Assembly: GCF_002224485.1 (NCBI RefSeq)
Contig: NZ_CP022463.1
Span: 2,429,890 to 2,493,889, forward strand
Direction of reading: 5' to 3'
Source: Sinomonas sp. R1AF57
GTDB taxonomy: Bacteria > Actinomycetota > Actinomycetes > Actinomycetales > Micrococcaceae
DNA length: 64,000 nt
Shown here: positions 50,044-58,644 of the stretch, piece after piece
How the letters are laid out: every line of letters begins with the position of its first letter
Position numbering within the stretch: the stretch's first letter is position 1
The notes under the pieces: generated by a model
Told to the model about the DNA's origin: nothing
What the model saw: the letters and a program-made list of their open reading frames with translations, nothing else
Databases searched by the model: none
Position numbers and translations under genes: made by a program

Positions 50044-51741
50044 ATGCACAACCCCTCACGGCCTCGGCCGCGCCGGCGCCTTCTGGCTGCCACCGGCGCC
50101 GCCGCCCTGGCCACCACTGCCCTGACCGCCGGGGCCTTGGGCCTCGGCTCCGCGCCGGCCACCGCCGGCGAGCAGGCGTCCACCGCGACCCCTATCAAGC
50201 ATGTGGTGGTCATCTTCGGGGAGAACGTCTCCTTCGACCACTACTTCGCCACCTACCCGAACGCGAAGAACGCCTCGGGCGAGACGCTGCAGGGCTCGAC
50301 TGCGAAGGCCCCCTCGTTCACCGCCTCCGAGGACACGCCGAAGGACATCGCCACGCTGTCCCACGATGGCCTCCTGGCCCCGAACAACCCGAACACGGTC
50401 CAGCCCGACCGGCTCAGCCCGATGCAGGCCGTCACGTGCGACCAGGACCACACCTACACCGCTGAGCAGAAGGCGTACAACGGCGGGGCGATGGACAAGT
50501 TCGTCCAGTTCACCAGCCGCGACGCGTGCGCCCCCGGCCAGTACGGGCGCCCCGGCCTGACGATGGACTACTACGACGGGAACACCGTCACCGGCATCTG
50601 GAACTACGCCCAGAACTACGCCATGAGCGACAGCCACTTCAGCACCGTCTTCGGCCCCTCCTCCCCCGGCGCGATCAACCTCGTCTCCGGCCAGACCCAC
50701 GGGACCCGAGAGTTCACCGCCACTGGCCAGCCCGTGGTGCCCACCGCGAGCGACTACACCGTGCGCGTCCCCGACGCCCAGGGCGTGGGGACGATGATCA
50801 ACGACCCCGACCCGGTCTACGACGACTGCTCCAACAACAGCCACGCCAAGGCCAACAACCTGGCCGGGATGACCGGGAAGAACATCGGCGACCTGCTCAA
50901 CGACAAGGGCGTGAGCTGGGGCTGGTTCCAGGGAGGCTTCACGCCGACCACCGCGGCTACCGACACGGCCCCCGCCGCGTGCCTCGCCAAGCACAGCAAC
51001 GTGGCCGGGGTCTCCAGCACGGACTACAACCCGCACCACCAGCCGTTCCAGTACTACGCCTCCACCGCCAACCCGCACCACCTCCCCCCGGCCAGCGAGG
51101 CGGAGATCGGGCACAGCGGCCAGGCCAACCACCAGTACGACCTCACGGACTTCGACAAGGTCGTCAACAGCTCGAACATGCCCGCAGTCTCCTTCCTGAA
51201 GGCCGCGAACTACCAGGACGGCCACGCCTCCTACTCGGACCCGCTGGACGAGCAGAACTTCATCACCGCCCAGATCAACGCGATCCAGAACTCCCCGAAC
51301 TGGGACTCCACGGCGATCGTGCTGGCCTACGATGACTCCGACGGGTGGTACGACCACGTTGCCGCCGCGGTGAAGAACTCCTCCAACAGCGCCGACGACG
51401 CCGCGTGGTGCCTGGACGCCTACAACAAGGGCGTCCCGGAGGCCGGCGGGTACGCCGACCGCTGCGGGCCCGGGCCGCGACAGCCGCTGCTGGTCATCTC
51501 GCCCTACGCCAAGAAGAACTTCGTGGACCACACGCAGACCGACCAGGCCTCGATCCTGCGCTTCATCGAGGACAACTGGGGCACCGGCCAGATCGGCGAC
51601 GCGTCCGCCGACGCCGGCGCCGGCTCACTCGAGGCGATGTTCAACTTCCACCACGAGCGCAAGGACAAGGTCTTCCTCGACGAGCAGACCGGCGCAGTCG
51701 CCTCCATCACCCACGCGAACAACGGCGGCGGAAACGGCTGA
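50044..51741 (+). CDS. Secreted phospholipase C/acid phosphatase family phosphoesterase
   Basis: 565 residues. A twin-arginine-like signal (RPRRRLLAATGAAALATTAL, cleavage near ATA) precedes the PF04185 phosphoesterase domain: IKHVVVIFGENVSFDHYFAT, NYAMSDSHFSTVFGPSSPGA, YYASTANPHHLPPASEAEIG, STAIVLAYDDSDGWYDHVAA and QPLLVISPYAKKNFVDH. It should release phosphate from phospholipids or phosphomonoesters outside the cell. The PHO-box-like repeat about 165 nt upstream implies induction at low phosphate. The exact substrate preference (phospholipase versus phosphatase) is not decided by sequence. A strong terminator follows. Confidence 0.92.
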   Translation: MHNPSRPRPRRRLLAATGAAALATTALTAGALGLGSAPATAGEQASTATPIKHVVVIFGENVSFDHYFATYPNAKNASGETLQGSTAKAPSFTASEDTPKDIATLSHDGLLAPNNPNTVQPDRLSPMQAVTCDQDHTYTAEQKAYNGGAMDKFVQFTSRDACAPGQYGRPGLTMDYYDGNTVTGIWNYAQNYAMSDSHFSTVFGPSSPGAINLVSGQTHGTREFTATGQPVVPTASDYTVRVPDAQGVGTMINDPDPVYDDCSNNSHAKANNLAGMTGKNIGDLLNDKGVSWGWFQGGFTPTTAATDTAPAACLAKHSNVAGVSSTDYNPHHQPFQYYASTANPHHLPPASEAEIGHSGQANHQYDLTDFDKVVNSSNMPAVSFLKAANYQDGHASYSDPLDEQNFITAQINAIQNSPNWDSTAIVLAYDDSDGWYDHVAAAVKNSSNSADDAAWCLDAYNKGVPEAGGYADRCGPGPRQPLLVISPYAKKNFVDHTQTDQASILRFIEDNWGTGQIGDASADAGAGSLEAMFNFHHERKDKVFLDEQTGAVASITHANNGGGNG

Positions 51742-51774
51742 CCGCATGGGGTCGCTCTGACCCCCTGAGCCGAA

Positions 51775-51812
51775 AAGGCCGGGCCGGAACCTTGTGGTTC
51801 CGGCCCGGCCTT
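51775..51812. terminator. Strong bidirectional terminator after the phospholipase C gene
   Basis: AAGGCCGGGCCGGAACC and GGTTCCGGCCCGGCCTT: 17-bp perfect stem, TTGT loop, with AAAA on the left and TT on the right. Serves the convergent genes on both sides. Confidence 0.92.
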
Positions 51813-51846
51813 GTCGTCTCTCCCCGCCCTCTCGTGGACGGGTCGG

Positions 51847-52101
51847 TCAGGCCGGCCCGACGGTCAACCCGTCCGAAGGGTGGAGCATGCGCCGGCGGTC
51901 GCCGTCGGCGACCACCCACACCGCCCCGAGATCGCCGGTGAGGTCGTCGAGCCGGCCCTGCACGCTCCTCCCGTCGGGGAACCGCACGACGACGCGGTCG
52001 CCCGCCCCGACCTGGTGCCAGGAGGAATCCGGTTCCGTCGTCTGAATGGAAGGTGCCTTCTCGTCTTTGCCGGCATGCCGGTTGCGTGTCATTCGCGCCA
52101 T
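51847..52101 (-). CDS. Small soluble protein behind a PHO-box-like repeat, function unknown
   Basis: 84 residues, charged N-terminus (RMTRNRHAGKDEK), then a likely small beta-barrel: GDRVVVRFPDGRSVQGRLDD, LGAVWVVADGDRRRMLH. This resembles an SH3-like or translation-KOW fold, but no family is recognised. ATG 52101 has no strong ribosome site; ATG 52092 is possible. Two GTTCACC units on the minus strand lie at 52142-52163 with a possible TAGGCG -10 about 20 nt downstream, so it may belong to the phosphate regulon. Confidence 0.7.
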   Translation of the reverse strand: MARMTRNRHAGKDEKAPSIQTTEPDSSWHQVGAGDRVVVRFPDGRSVQGRLDDLTGDLGAVWVVADGDRRRMLHPSDGLTVGPA

Positions 52102-52141
52102 GTTCTGCCGGTTCCCACGCCTAGAAGCCGCGAAACCGCGC

Positions 52142-52163
52142 TGGGGGTGAACTCATGGTGAAC
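52142..52163 (-). promoter_or_regulatory. PHO-box-like direct repeat facing the 84-residue gene
   Basis: Minus strand: GTTCACCATGA then GTTCACCCCCA, exactly 11 nt apart. Positioned 41 nt before ATG 52101. Confidence 0.72.
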
Positions 52164-52196
52164 CCTCAGGCGGCCGGGCCGATTACCGCCGAGGGC

Positions 52197-52245
52197 GTGA
52201 ACGCGCCGTGAACACCTTTCCGTGCGGCGCCAAGGCTCGGTGAAC
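52197..52245 (-). promoter_or_regulatory. PHO-box-like half sites upstream of the phosphodiester glycosidase
   Basis: Minus strand GTTCACG units at 52197-52202 and 52208-52213 are 11 nt apart, and a third GTTCACC core is at 52240-52245, about three units further. They lie between the divergent genes at 52101 and 52297. Confidence 0.6.
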
Positions 52246-52283
52246 AGTTGCGAAACAGGGCCTTCAGAGCTTGGCGGCGCGCC

Positions 52284-52289
52284 TACGCT
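52284..52289 (+). promoter_or_regulatory. -10 hexamer of a leaderless promoter, phosphodiester glycosidase
   Basis: TACGCT, then 7 nt, then GTG 52297. No ribosome site is visible. Confidence 0.5.
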
Positions 52290-52296
52290 GGACGCC

Positions 52297-53958
52297 GTGT
52301 CTGCTCCCTTCTGGAACTCCCCCCGCCTCTACGCCGCCTGTGCCGCCGCCGCGGCCACCGCCCTCATCGCCCCCGCGGTGCCTGCATCCGCCGAGACCGC
52401 CCCCGCCGCAGTTTCGGCTGCCCCGGCCCAGTCCTCGCATCTCGACCTCGGCGCCCCCGACCTCCCCGAGACCCGCACGGCCGCCCAGCTCGCCCCCGGC
52501 GTGACCCGCACCTCGATCACCCGCGGCGCCCCCAGCGCCTCGCTCTTCTGGACCGCCGAGGTCGCCATCCCCTCCGACTCCCCCGACCCCGACGCCCCCG
52601 CAGCGGCCCTCTCCAGCCAAGCGGCCGCCGAGCGGACCGCCGACCGCCTCCGCGCCGCGGGCGTGGAGGCCCGCGTGGAGTCGGTCGACTCCCCGCAGCT
52701 GGCCGACGCCGGCGGCCATCTCGGCTACCGCGTCCGCGCCGGGAACTTCGGAGCCAAGGCCGACGGCGCCGCGCTCGTCGCGCAGATCAAGGCCGCCGGC
52801 TACGCCTCGTCGCTGGTCTACACCGGCTGGGACGGCGACTCGGCCAGCGGGGACAACAGCCACGGACAGTGGAAGCTCGAGGTCCTCACGATCGACCCCC
52901 GGGAGTACACCGGCCAGCTGAGCGCCTCCTTCGGCCCGGACCTGCAGGGCCGCGAGACCGTCAGCGCGCTGGCCCAGGCCGAAGGCGCCCTCGCCGGCGT
53001 CAACGGGGGCTTCTTCACCTTCGATCCGAAGGCCGGTGCCGAAGGCGACCCGGCCGGCGTCGGCGTCTACGGCGGCCGCACGCTCAGCGAGCCGGTCGGC
53101 GACCGGCCCGCACTCGTCGTCGACGGCCAGCACAACCGCACCTCGGTGGAGCGCCTCGCCTGGCGCGGATCCGTGCGCGCCGGCGATGATGAGCTGGTCC
53201 TCGACGGAATCGACCGGGTGCCCGGCCTCATCCGCAACTGCGGCGGCACCGGCGACAGCCCCACCTCCCTCCCCCTCCACGACGTCACCTGCACCGACTC
53301 GGACGAGCTCGTGGCCTTCACCGCCGACTTCGGCCCCCAGACCCCCTCGGGCGATGGGCTCGAGGTCGTCCTGGACGGCTCCGGGCGCGTTTCCGAGGTG
53401 CACGAGCACCGAGGCATGGCCGTCCCCGCAGGCGGCCGCACGATCCAGGCCACCGGGTCCGCCGCCGCCCAGCTGCACGCGCTGGCCCCCGTGGGGCGCC
53501 AGCTCCAGCTCAGCACCGACCTGCTCGACGGCCACGGCAAGGCCCTCACCGCGGACAAGTCCACGAGCGTCGTCAACGGCGGCCCCCTGCTGATCCAGGA
53601 CGGGGCGGAGAACATCACCGCACGCCGCGACGGGATGGTCCACACCGGGGACAGCAACAGCTTCTACTACGGCTGGGTCCACAAGCGGAACCCCCGCACC
53701 TTCGCCGGGGTCGACGCCCAGGGCCGCACCCTCATCGTCACCGCCGACGGCCGCCAGACCGACCGCCTCGGCCTGAGCATCAAGGAGACCGCGGACGTCG
53801 CGGCCTCGCTCGGCATGGTCCAGGCCATCAACCTCGACGGCGGGGGCTCGACGGCGATGGTCGCCGACGGCGCGCTCGTCACCAGCCCGTCCGGAGGGTC
53901 CGAGCGGGCCGTCGGAGACGCGCTCCTCGTCCTCCCGGGGCGCAAGGCCGCCGACTGA
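52297..53958 (+). CDS. Secreted phosphodiester glycosidase (NAGPA domain) with SPOR-like domain
   Basis: 553 residues from GTG 52297. Signal peptide YAACAAAAATALIAPAVPAS. Residues about 100-175 resemble a SPOR peptidoglycan-binding domain (YRVRAGNFGAKADGAALVAQ, IKAAGYAS). The C-terminal NAGPA (PF09992) domain has GALAGVNGGFFTFDPKAGAE, NPRTFAGVDAQGRTLIVTAD and VQAINLDGGGSTAMVADGAL, which are the family motifs. Family members cleave sugar-phosphate phosphodiesters, such as uncapping GlcNAc-1-P. With PHO-box-like half sites upstream and phosphatase genes either side, it probably frees phosphate from cell-wall or environmental polymers (inference). Confidence 0.9.
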   Translation: MSAPFWNSPRLYAACAAAAATALIAPAVPASAETAPAAVSAAPAQSSHLDLGAPDLPETRTAAQLAPGVTRTSITRGAPSASLFWTAEVAIPSDSPDPDAPAAALSSQAAAERTADRLRAAGVEARVESVDSPQLADAGGHLGYRVRAGNFGAKADGAALVAQIKAAGYASSLVYTGWDGDSASGDNSHGQWKLEVLTIDPREYTGQLSASFGPDLQGRETVSALAQAEGALAGVNGGFFTFDPKAGAEGDPAGVGVYGGRTLSEPVGDRPALVVDGQHNRTSVERLAWRGSVRAGDDELVLDGIDRVPGLIRNCGGTGDSPTSLPLHDVTCTDSDELVAFTADFGPQTPSGDGLEVVLDGSGRVSEVHEHRGMAVPAGGRTIQATGSAAAQLHALAPVGRQLQLSTDLLDGHGKALTADKSTSVVNGGPLLIQDGAENITARRDGMVHTGDSNSFYYGWVHKRNPRTFAGVDAQGRTLIVTADGRQTDRLGLSIKETADVAASLGMVQAINLDGGGSTAMVADGALVTSPSGGSERAVGDALLVLPGRKAAD

Positions 53959-53970
53959 CGCCTCCCTGAC

Positions 53971-53992
53971 GGTCACCCGGACGTCACCGAAG
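53971..53992 (+). promoter_or_regulatory. PHO-box-like direct repeat upstream of the YncE-phosphatase gene
   Basis: GGTCACCCGGA followed directly by CGTCACCGAAG: two 11-bp units. Located 27 nt before the TACTGT hexamer. Confidence 0.65.
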
Positions 53993-54019
53993 GACGGGAC
54001 GCAGTTAAGCTGCCCTCCG

Positions 54020-54025
54020 TACTGT
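54020..54025 (+). promoter_or_regulatory. -10 hexamer of a leaderless promoter, YncE-phosphatase gene
   Basis: TACTGT, then 7 nt, then ATG 54033. A second TAnnnT-like hexamer, TAAGCT, lies at 54006-54011. Confidence 0.45.
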
Positions 54026-54032
54026 CACGGGT

Positions 54033-56531
54033 ATGACAAGACTGTCAAAGACCTCCCGCAGAACCATCGTGGCCACGGCAGCCCTCGCCCTCGTGGGCGG
54101 GGGCATCGCCGTCGCCGTCGCGCCCCACGTCGCCGGGCCCTCCGGAGACGGCACCGCGGTCACCCCGACCGGCCAGCGCGTCACGCCTTGGGGCGAGCAG
54201 ACCGTTCTGGGCGACCTCCCGCTGAACTCGGCCCTCTCCCCCGACGGCAAGCGCCTCCTCGTGACCAACAACGGCCAGGGCACCCAGTCGCTCCAGCTCG
54301 TCGACGTCGCGGACCGCGAGGTCGAGCAGACCCTGACGTACAAGACGCCCGAGTCCCTCTACGTCGGGCTCGCCTGGAGCCCGGACGGCACCAAGGCCTA
54401 CGCCTCCGCTGCGGCGAACGCCAAGATCCGCACCTTCGCGTACGACGGCGGCAAGCTCACCGAGGGCGCGCCCCTCGCCCTCCCGACCAAGACGCCCGAC
54501 GGCAAGGCCCTCAACCTCTACCCTGCAGGCCTCGCCGTCACGCCCGACGGCGCCAAGATCGTCGTCGCAGACCAGCTCGGCGACGCCGTCTCTGTCATCG
54601 ACACGGCCACCGGCGCTGTGCAGACCGCCCCGGCGGGCAGCAAGCCCTTTGCCGTGTCCCTCTCCCCGGACGGGAAGACCGCCTACGTCACGAACCAGGG
54701 CGGCTCCGACGTCAGTGTGGTCGACGTCTCCGGTGACCAGCCCGCCGTCGTGCGTACGCTCACCGTCGGGCTGCACCCGAACAAGTCCACGATCACCGGT
54801 GACGGCAAGACCCTCTTCGTGGCCAACGGCGACGCCGACACCGTCAGCGCCGTCGACACCGCCTCTGGCGAAGCGAAGACCATCAGCCTCTCGCCCTACC
54901 AGGACGCCCCCGTCGGCACGAACCCGACCGGGCTCGCGCTCGACGAGCAGGGCGGGCGGCTGTTCGTCGCGAACTCGGGCAACAACGACGTCGCGGTGGT
55001 GAACCTTGCCGACAGCAGCGTGGCCGGCGTCATCCCGAGCGCCTGGTACCCGTCCTCGCTGGCCTTCCGCGACGGCGCGCTCCACGTGACCAACGCCAAG
55101 GGCCTCGGCGCCGGGCCGAACGACGGCCCCGGCCACCCCGACCCCACCTCGCCTGACAAGACCGCCGAGGACCAGTACTCCGGCTCCATGATCAAGGGCA
55201 CGCTCAGCAGCTACACGGTCCCGACCGGCGGCGAGCTGCAGAAGGCCACCGAGCAGGTCAAGAACAACAACCGGCCCGCGACGACGGGTGTGGGCGCCGT
55301 CGTGCCTGCCCAGCCCGGCGGGCAGAGCCCGATCAAGCACGTGATCTACGTGGTCAAGGAGAACAGGACCTACGACCAGGTGCTCGGCGACATCGGCAAG
55401 GGCAACGGCGATCCGAGCCTGACCCTCTTCGGCGACGACTCCGCCCCCAACACCCGGGCCCTCGCGAAGCAGTTCACGACCATCGACAACTTCTACGCCG
55501 ACGCCGAGGTGAGCGCGAACGGCTGGAACTGGGTGACCCAGGCCAACTCGAACCCGTACGCCGAGCAGATGTGGCCGGCCAACTACTCCGGCCGCAAGGC
55601 GCCCTACCCGAGCGAGAACAGCAACCCTGAGACCGCGGCCCAGGAGCCGGGCAACTCGTACGTGTGGCAGCGGCTCGACAAGGCGGGCGTGAGCTTCCGG
55701 AACTACGGCTTCTTCGTCAACAACACCGCCAACGGTGCCGTCGCCTCCGACCCGGTGCTCGACGCGAAGACGGACCGCGCCTACCGCGGCTACGACCTCA
55801 AGTGCCCCGACTCGACCGGCACCTTCGCGCCGCTGGCCGCCAACTGCGGCACCCCGCGCGTGGACGAGTGGATCAAGGACTTCACCGGCCAGGTCTCGGC
55901 TAGCACCGTGCCGACGGTGCAGTTCGTCCGCCTGCCGAATGACCACACGCAGGGCACCAAGGCCGGTGCGCCGACGCCGCAGGCGTACGTCGCGGACAAC
56001 GACTACGCGCTCGGCCGGCTCGTCGACACCGTCTCGCACTCTTCGGTCTGGAAGGACACGGCGATCTTCGTGACGGAGGACGACGCCCAGAACGGCGCCG
56101 ACCATGTCGACGCCCACCGGACCCTGGCGCTCGCCATCAGCCCGTACACGCAGACGGGCAAGGTCGACTCGACGTTCTACAGCACGGCTTCCATGGTGCG
56201 GACCATCGGGCTCATCGCGGGCTTCAAGCCGCTCACGCAGTTCGACGCCTACGCGACGCCGATGAGCGCCTCGTTCACAGCGAACCCGAACCCGGCAGCG
56301 TACACGGCGGTCAAGCCCAGCTACCCGATGACGGCGCTCAACGGTGCCAATGCGCCGCTGGCCGCGCAGTCCTCGGCCCAGGACCTGACCAAGGAGGACC
56401 AGATCAACGAGGCCACGTTCAACGAGGCGATCTGGAAGTCCGTCAAGGGCGCGGACTCCGAGATGCCGGCGCCGCAGCACCACGTGATCGGAGCGGGCGC
56501 CGCCCCGGCTGCCGGGGACAGCGACGACTGA
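54033..56531 (+). CDS. Secreted YncE-type beta-propeller/alkaline phosphatase fusion
   Basis: 832 residues. N-terminal signal (TIVATAALALVGGGIAVAVA). Residues about 60-365 are a seven-bladed YncE/YVTN propeller: NSALSPDGKRLLVTNNGQGT, PFAVSLSPDGKTAYVTNQGG, GLALDEQGGRLFVANSGNND. Residues 430-780 are a PF04185-type phosphoesterase: IKHVIYVVKENRTYDQVLGD, QFTTIDNFYADAEVSANGWN, DTAIFVTEDDAQNGADHVDA. The Lys-Glu-Asn start and Asp-x-His end match the metal-site motifs. Such fusions are known in bacteria; the propeller may bind substrate or cell wall. Likely phosphate-regulated (PHO-box-like repeat upstream). The stop is followed by a large hairpin. Confidence 0.9.
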   Translation: MTRLSKTSRRTIVATAALALVGGGIAVAVAPHVAGPSGDGTAVTPTGQRVTPWGEQTVLGDLPLNSALSPDGKRLLVTNNGQGTQSLQLVDVADREVEQTLTYKTPESLYVGLAWSPDGTKAYASAAANAKIRTFAYDGGKLTEGAPLALPTKTPDGKALNLYPAGLAVTPDGAKIVVADQLGDAVSVIDTATGAVQTAPAGSKPFAVSLSPDGKTAYVTNQGGSDVSVVDVSGDQPAVVRTLTVGLHPNKSTITGDGKTLFVANGDADTVSAVDTASGEAKTISLSPYQDAPVGTNPTGLALDEQGGRLFVANSGNNDVAVVNLADSSVAGVIPSAWYPSSLAFRDGALHVTNAKGLGAGPNDGPGHPDPTSPDKTAEDQYSGSMIKGTLSSYTVPTGGELQKATEQVKNNNRPATTGVGAVVPAQPGGQSPIKHVIYVVKENRTYDQVLGDIGKGNGDPSLTLFGDDSAPNTRALAKQFTTIDNFYADAEVSANGWNWVTQANSNPYAEQMWPANYSGRKAPYPSENSNPETAAQEPGNSYVWQRLDKAGVSFRNYGFFVNNTANGAVASDPVLDAKTDRAYRGYDLKCPDSTGTFAPLAANCGTPRVDEWIKDFTGQVSASTVPTVQFVRLPNDHTQGTKAGAPTPQAYVADNDYALGRLVDTVSHSSVWKDTAIFVTEDDAQNGADHVDAHRTLALAISPYTQTGKVDSTFYSTASMVRTIGLIAGFKPLTQFDAYATPMSASFTANPNPAAYTAVKPSYPMTALNGANAPLAAQSSAQDLTKEDQINEATFNEAIWKSVKGADSEMPAPQHHVIGAGAAPAAGDSDD

Positions 56532-56547
56532 GTCCGGTTCCTGCCGC

Positions 56548-56587
56548 CAGCGCAGCCGCCGCGGGTCCGCCCGTGGCGGCTGCGCTG
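56548..56587. terminator. Terminator between the YncE-phosphatase gene and nnr
   Basis: CAGCGCAGCCGCC and GGCGGCTGCGCTG give a 13-bp perfect stem, with a further GCGGG/CCCGT partial pairing inside. Convergent gene ends on both sides. Confidence 0.82.
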
Positions 56588-56647
56588 TCCCGTGCGGGCA
56601 GCGGACGCGCCGCCCGGTATGAGCCGGTGCCGGCCAGGCGCGTGGAT

Positions 56648-58210
56648 CTACAGGGCAGCCAGTGCCGCGCGGACGGCCGGGGCTAGTTCGCCCGCACCGT
56701 ACGGGCCGTCCACGGCGGCGAGCCGGCCGGCAAGGCCGTGCACGAGGGCTGCGAGGGCCGCGACCTCGACGGGGCGGGGGGCTTCGCTGCCCTGAGCGGT
56801 GCCGTCCTGGGCCGTGCTGCTCTGAGCGGTGCCGGTCGTGGCGAGGAGTGCCCCGAGGATGCCGGTGAGGGTGTCGCCGCTGCCTGCGGTCGCGAGGAAG
56901 GGGTGGCCCTGTCCCTGGACGAACGCGGTCCCGTCCGGCGCGGCGCATACCGTCGCGGGGCCCTTGAGCAGGACCGTCACCCCGAGCCGGGCTGCGGCCT
57001 CGCGGGCCCAGTGCAGCGGCGCGGCCTCGATCTCCCCGCGCTCCGGGGGCTCGAGGTCCGTCTCCCCCGCGGCGAACGTGCCGAGCAGGGCCGCGAGCTC
57101 GCCCGCATGGGGCGTGAGGACGAGGTGCTCGCCGGCCACGGTCCGGTCCTCCGCCAGGCGGACCATGACCTCGCCCAGCCGGGCATCCTCCCAGTGGGCG
57201 CGGTTTCCCTGCTCCTCGGCGAGCATCCGGCCGAGGATCTCCAGCGCGGAGGCGTCCACGACCGCGGGGAGCCCCGAACCGAGGGCGACGTGGAGCGCGT
57301 GGTGCTGGTCGTCGTCGTCCGCGATGCCCGGGCCGGCCGCCCACGCCTGAACCCGGCCCTGCGGCGCCCGGGTGCCCACCACCTCGGGGTGGGCGGCGAG
57401 GACGAGGTGCCGCACGGCGTCGGGCGCGACGAGCCGGACCATGCCCACCCCTGTCGCGAGGGCGCCCGCGGTGGCGAGGACGGCGGCGCCCGGGTACGCC
57501 TCGGAGCCGGCCACGAGGCCCAGGACTCCGCGGGAGTACTTGTGCCAGTCGGGGCGGGGAGTGGGGAGGAGGCGGGCGGCGTCGGCGGGCTCGAGGAACG
57601 TCACGTCGGGAGCGGGCAGGTGCGGGCCGAGGCCGATGTCGACCACCTCCACCGCGCCGGCGAGCGCCTTGCCGCGGCCCACGAGCAGGCCGGTCTTGAG
57701 GGCACCGAACGTCACGGTCAGGTCGGCGGGCCAGACGCCGTCGCCGGCCGCGCCGGTGTCCGCGTTGAGGCCGGAGGGGACGTCGCAGGCGATCACGAGC
57801 GCGTCCGGGCGCGGGGCCGGGGCGCGGAACTCGCCGGTGAAGCCGGTGCCGAGGACGGCGTCGATGACCACGTCCGCGGGCTCCAGCTCCTCAGCCACGC
57901 GGCCGCCCGCCGCGCGGAGTGCGGCGAGGCCCTCGGTGTGGGCTGCGCCCGAGGTGAGCACCGCCGTCGTGCGCACACCGCGGCGGGCCAGCTCGGCGAG
58001 CGCGAAGAGCGCGTCGCCGCCGTTGTTCCCCTTGCCGACCAGCGCGGCAACCCGGGTGCCGTACACGCTTCCGCGCCGGGTCCGGAGGGCGTTGACGACG
58101 GCGAGCGCGAGCCCGTGCGCGGCCCGCGCCATGAGCGCCGGGCCCTCATCGGACTCGAGGAGCGGACGTTCAGCGGCGCGGACCTGGGCGCCGGTGTAGG
58201 CCGTGATCAT
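56648..58210 (-). CDS. nnr: Bifunctional NAD(P)H-hydrate epimerase/ADP-dependent dehydratase
   Basis: Repairs hydrated NADH and NADPH. 520 residues with two domains. The N-terminal YjeF_N epimerase (about 1-215) has VAALVGKGNNGGDALFALAE and ACDVPSGLNADTG. The C-terminal YjeF_C/CARKD dehydratase has YSRGVLGLVAGSEAYPGAAV, LVLTPHAGELAALLGTF, VLLKGPATVCAAPDGTAFV and LATAGSGDTLTGILGALLAT, the ATP/ADP-site loop. A Thr/Ser/Gln-rich insertion (TGTAQSSTAQDGTAQGSEAP) separates the last helices. ATG 58210 has TAGACT 6 nt upstream and no ribosome site. acpS lies 53 nt upstream. Confidence 0.95.
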   Translation of the reverse strand: MITAYTGAQVRAAERPLLESDEGPALMARAAHGLALAVVNALRTRRGSVYGTRVAALVGKGNNGGDALFALAELARRGVRTTAVLTSGAAHTEGLAALRAAGGRVAEELEPADVVIDAVLGTGFTGEFRAPAPRPDALVIACDVPSGLNADTGAAGDGVWPADLTVTFGALKTGLLVGRGKALAGAVEVVDIGLGPHLPAPDVTFLEPADAARLLPTPRPDWHKYSRGVLGLVAGSEAYPGAAVLATAGALATGVGMVRLVAPDAVRHLVLAAHPEVVGTRAPQGRVQAWAAGPGIADDDDQHHALHVALGSGLPAVVDASALEILGRMLAEEQGNRAHWEDARLGEVMVRLAEDRTVAGEHLVLTPHAGELAALLGTFAAGETDLEPPERGEIEAAPLHWAREAAARLGVTVLLKGPATVCAAPDGTAFVQGQGHPFLATAGSGDTLTGILGALLATTGTAQSSTAQDGTAQGSEAPRPVEVAALAALVHGLAGRLAAVDGPYGAGELAPAVRAALAAL

Positions 58211-58216
58211 GGGGCG

Positions 58217-58222
58217 AGTCTA
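58217..58222 (-). promoter_or_regulatory. -10 hexamer of a leaderless promoter, nnr
   Basis: TAGACT, 6 nt (CGCCCC), then ATG 58210. Confidence 0.6.
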
Positions 58223-58263
58223 GGCCGTGGGGCCGGGGCTTGAGTTGCCAGCTGGGGGGCGGG

Positions 58264-58614
58264 TCAGCCCTCGGCGACGACCATCGCGGTGGCGATCCCG
58301 CCGTCATGGCTCATGCTCAGGTGCCACGTCTTCACGCCGTTGGCCTTGGCCACCGCGAGCACCGTGCCCTTCACCTGGATCTCCGGGCCCTTCGAGCCCA
58401 GCCCGATCCAGCAGTCCTGCCAGTTCATGCCGGCCGGGGCGCCGAGGACCTTGGCGACGGCCTCCTTCGCCGCGAAGCGGGCGGCGAGGGAGCGGGGGTG
58501 GAGATCGCGCTCGGCGGGGACGAAGAGCCGCTCGCGCAGCCCCGGGGTGCGCTCGAGCTGACGCTCGAACCGTGCGATGTCCACGACGTCCACGCCGATG
58601 CCGATGATAGCCAT
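58264..58614 (-). CDS. acpS: Holo-[acyl-carrier-protein] synthase
   Basis: Transfers phosphopantetheine from CoA to a Ser of ACP, activating fatty-acid synthesis. 116 residues. [20 protein letters not shown] holds the metal-binding Asp, and [20 protein letters not shown] the conserved Glu and Lys (W-x-x-KEA pattern with F-x-x-KEA here); the C-terminal strand [19 protein letters not shown] matches the family. ATG 58614 is preceded by TAGAGT and 6 nt, so it is probably leaderless. It lies between nnr and the dioxygenase, each with its own promoter; acpS-nnr neighbours are common in actinobacteria. Confidence 0.95.
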   Translation of the reverse strand: MAIIGIGVDVVDIARFERQLERTPGLRERLFVPAERDLHPRSLAARFAAKEAVAKVLGAPAGMNWQDCWIGLGSKGPEIQVKGTVLAVAKANGVKTWHLSMSHDGGIATAMVVAEG

Positions 58615-58620
58615 GCGGCT

Positions 58621-58626
58621 ACTCTA
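58621..58626 (-). promoter_or_regulatory. -10 hexamer of a leaderless promoter, acpS
   Basis: TAGAGT, 6 nt (AGCCGC), then ATG 58614. Confidence 0.65.
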
Positions 58627-58644
58627 GCGGGCCGCCACCCCAGG

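Noticed and set aside
54045..57344. 1099-codon minus-strand open frame opposite the YncE-phosphatase gene
   Set aside because: Antisense shadow with repetitive Arg/Gly/Val composition; the plus-strand frame has a signal peptide, two known domains and all motifs.
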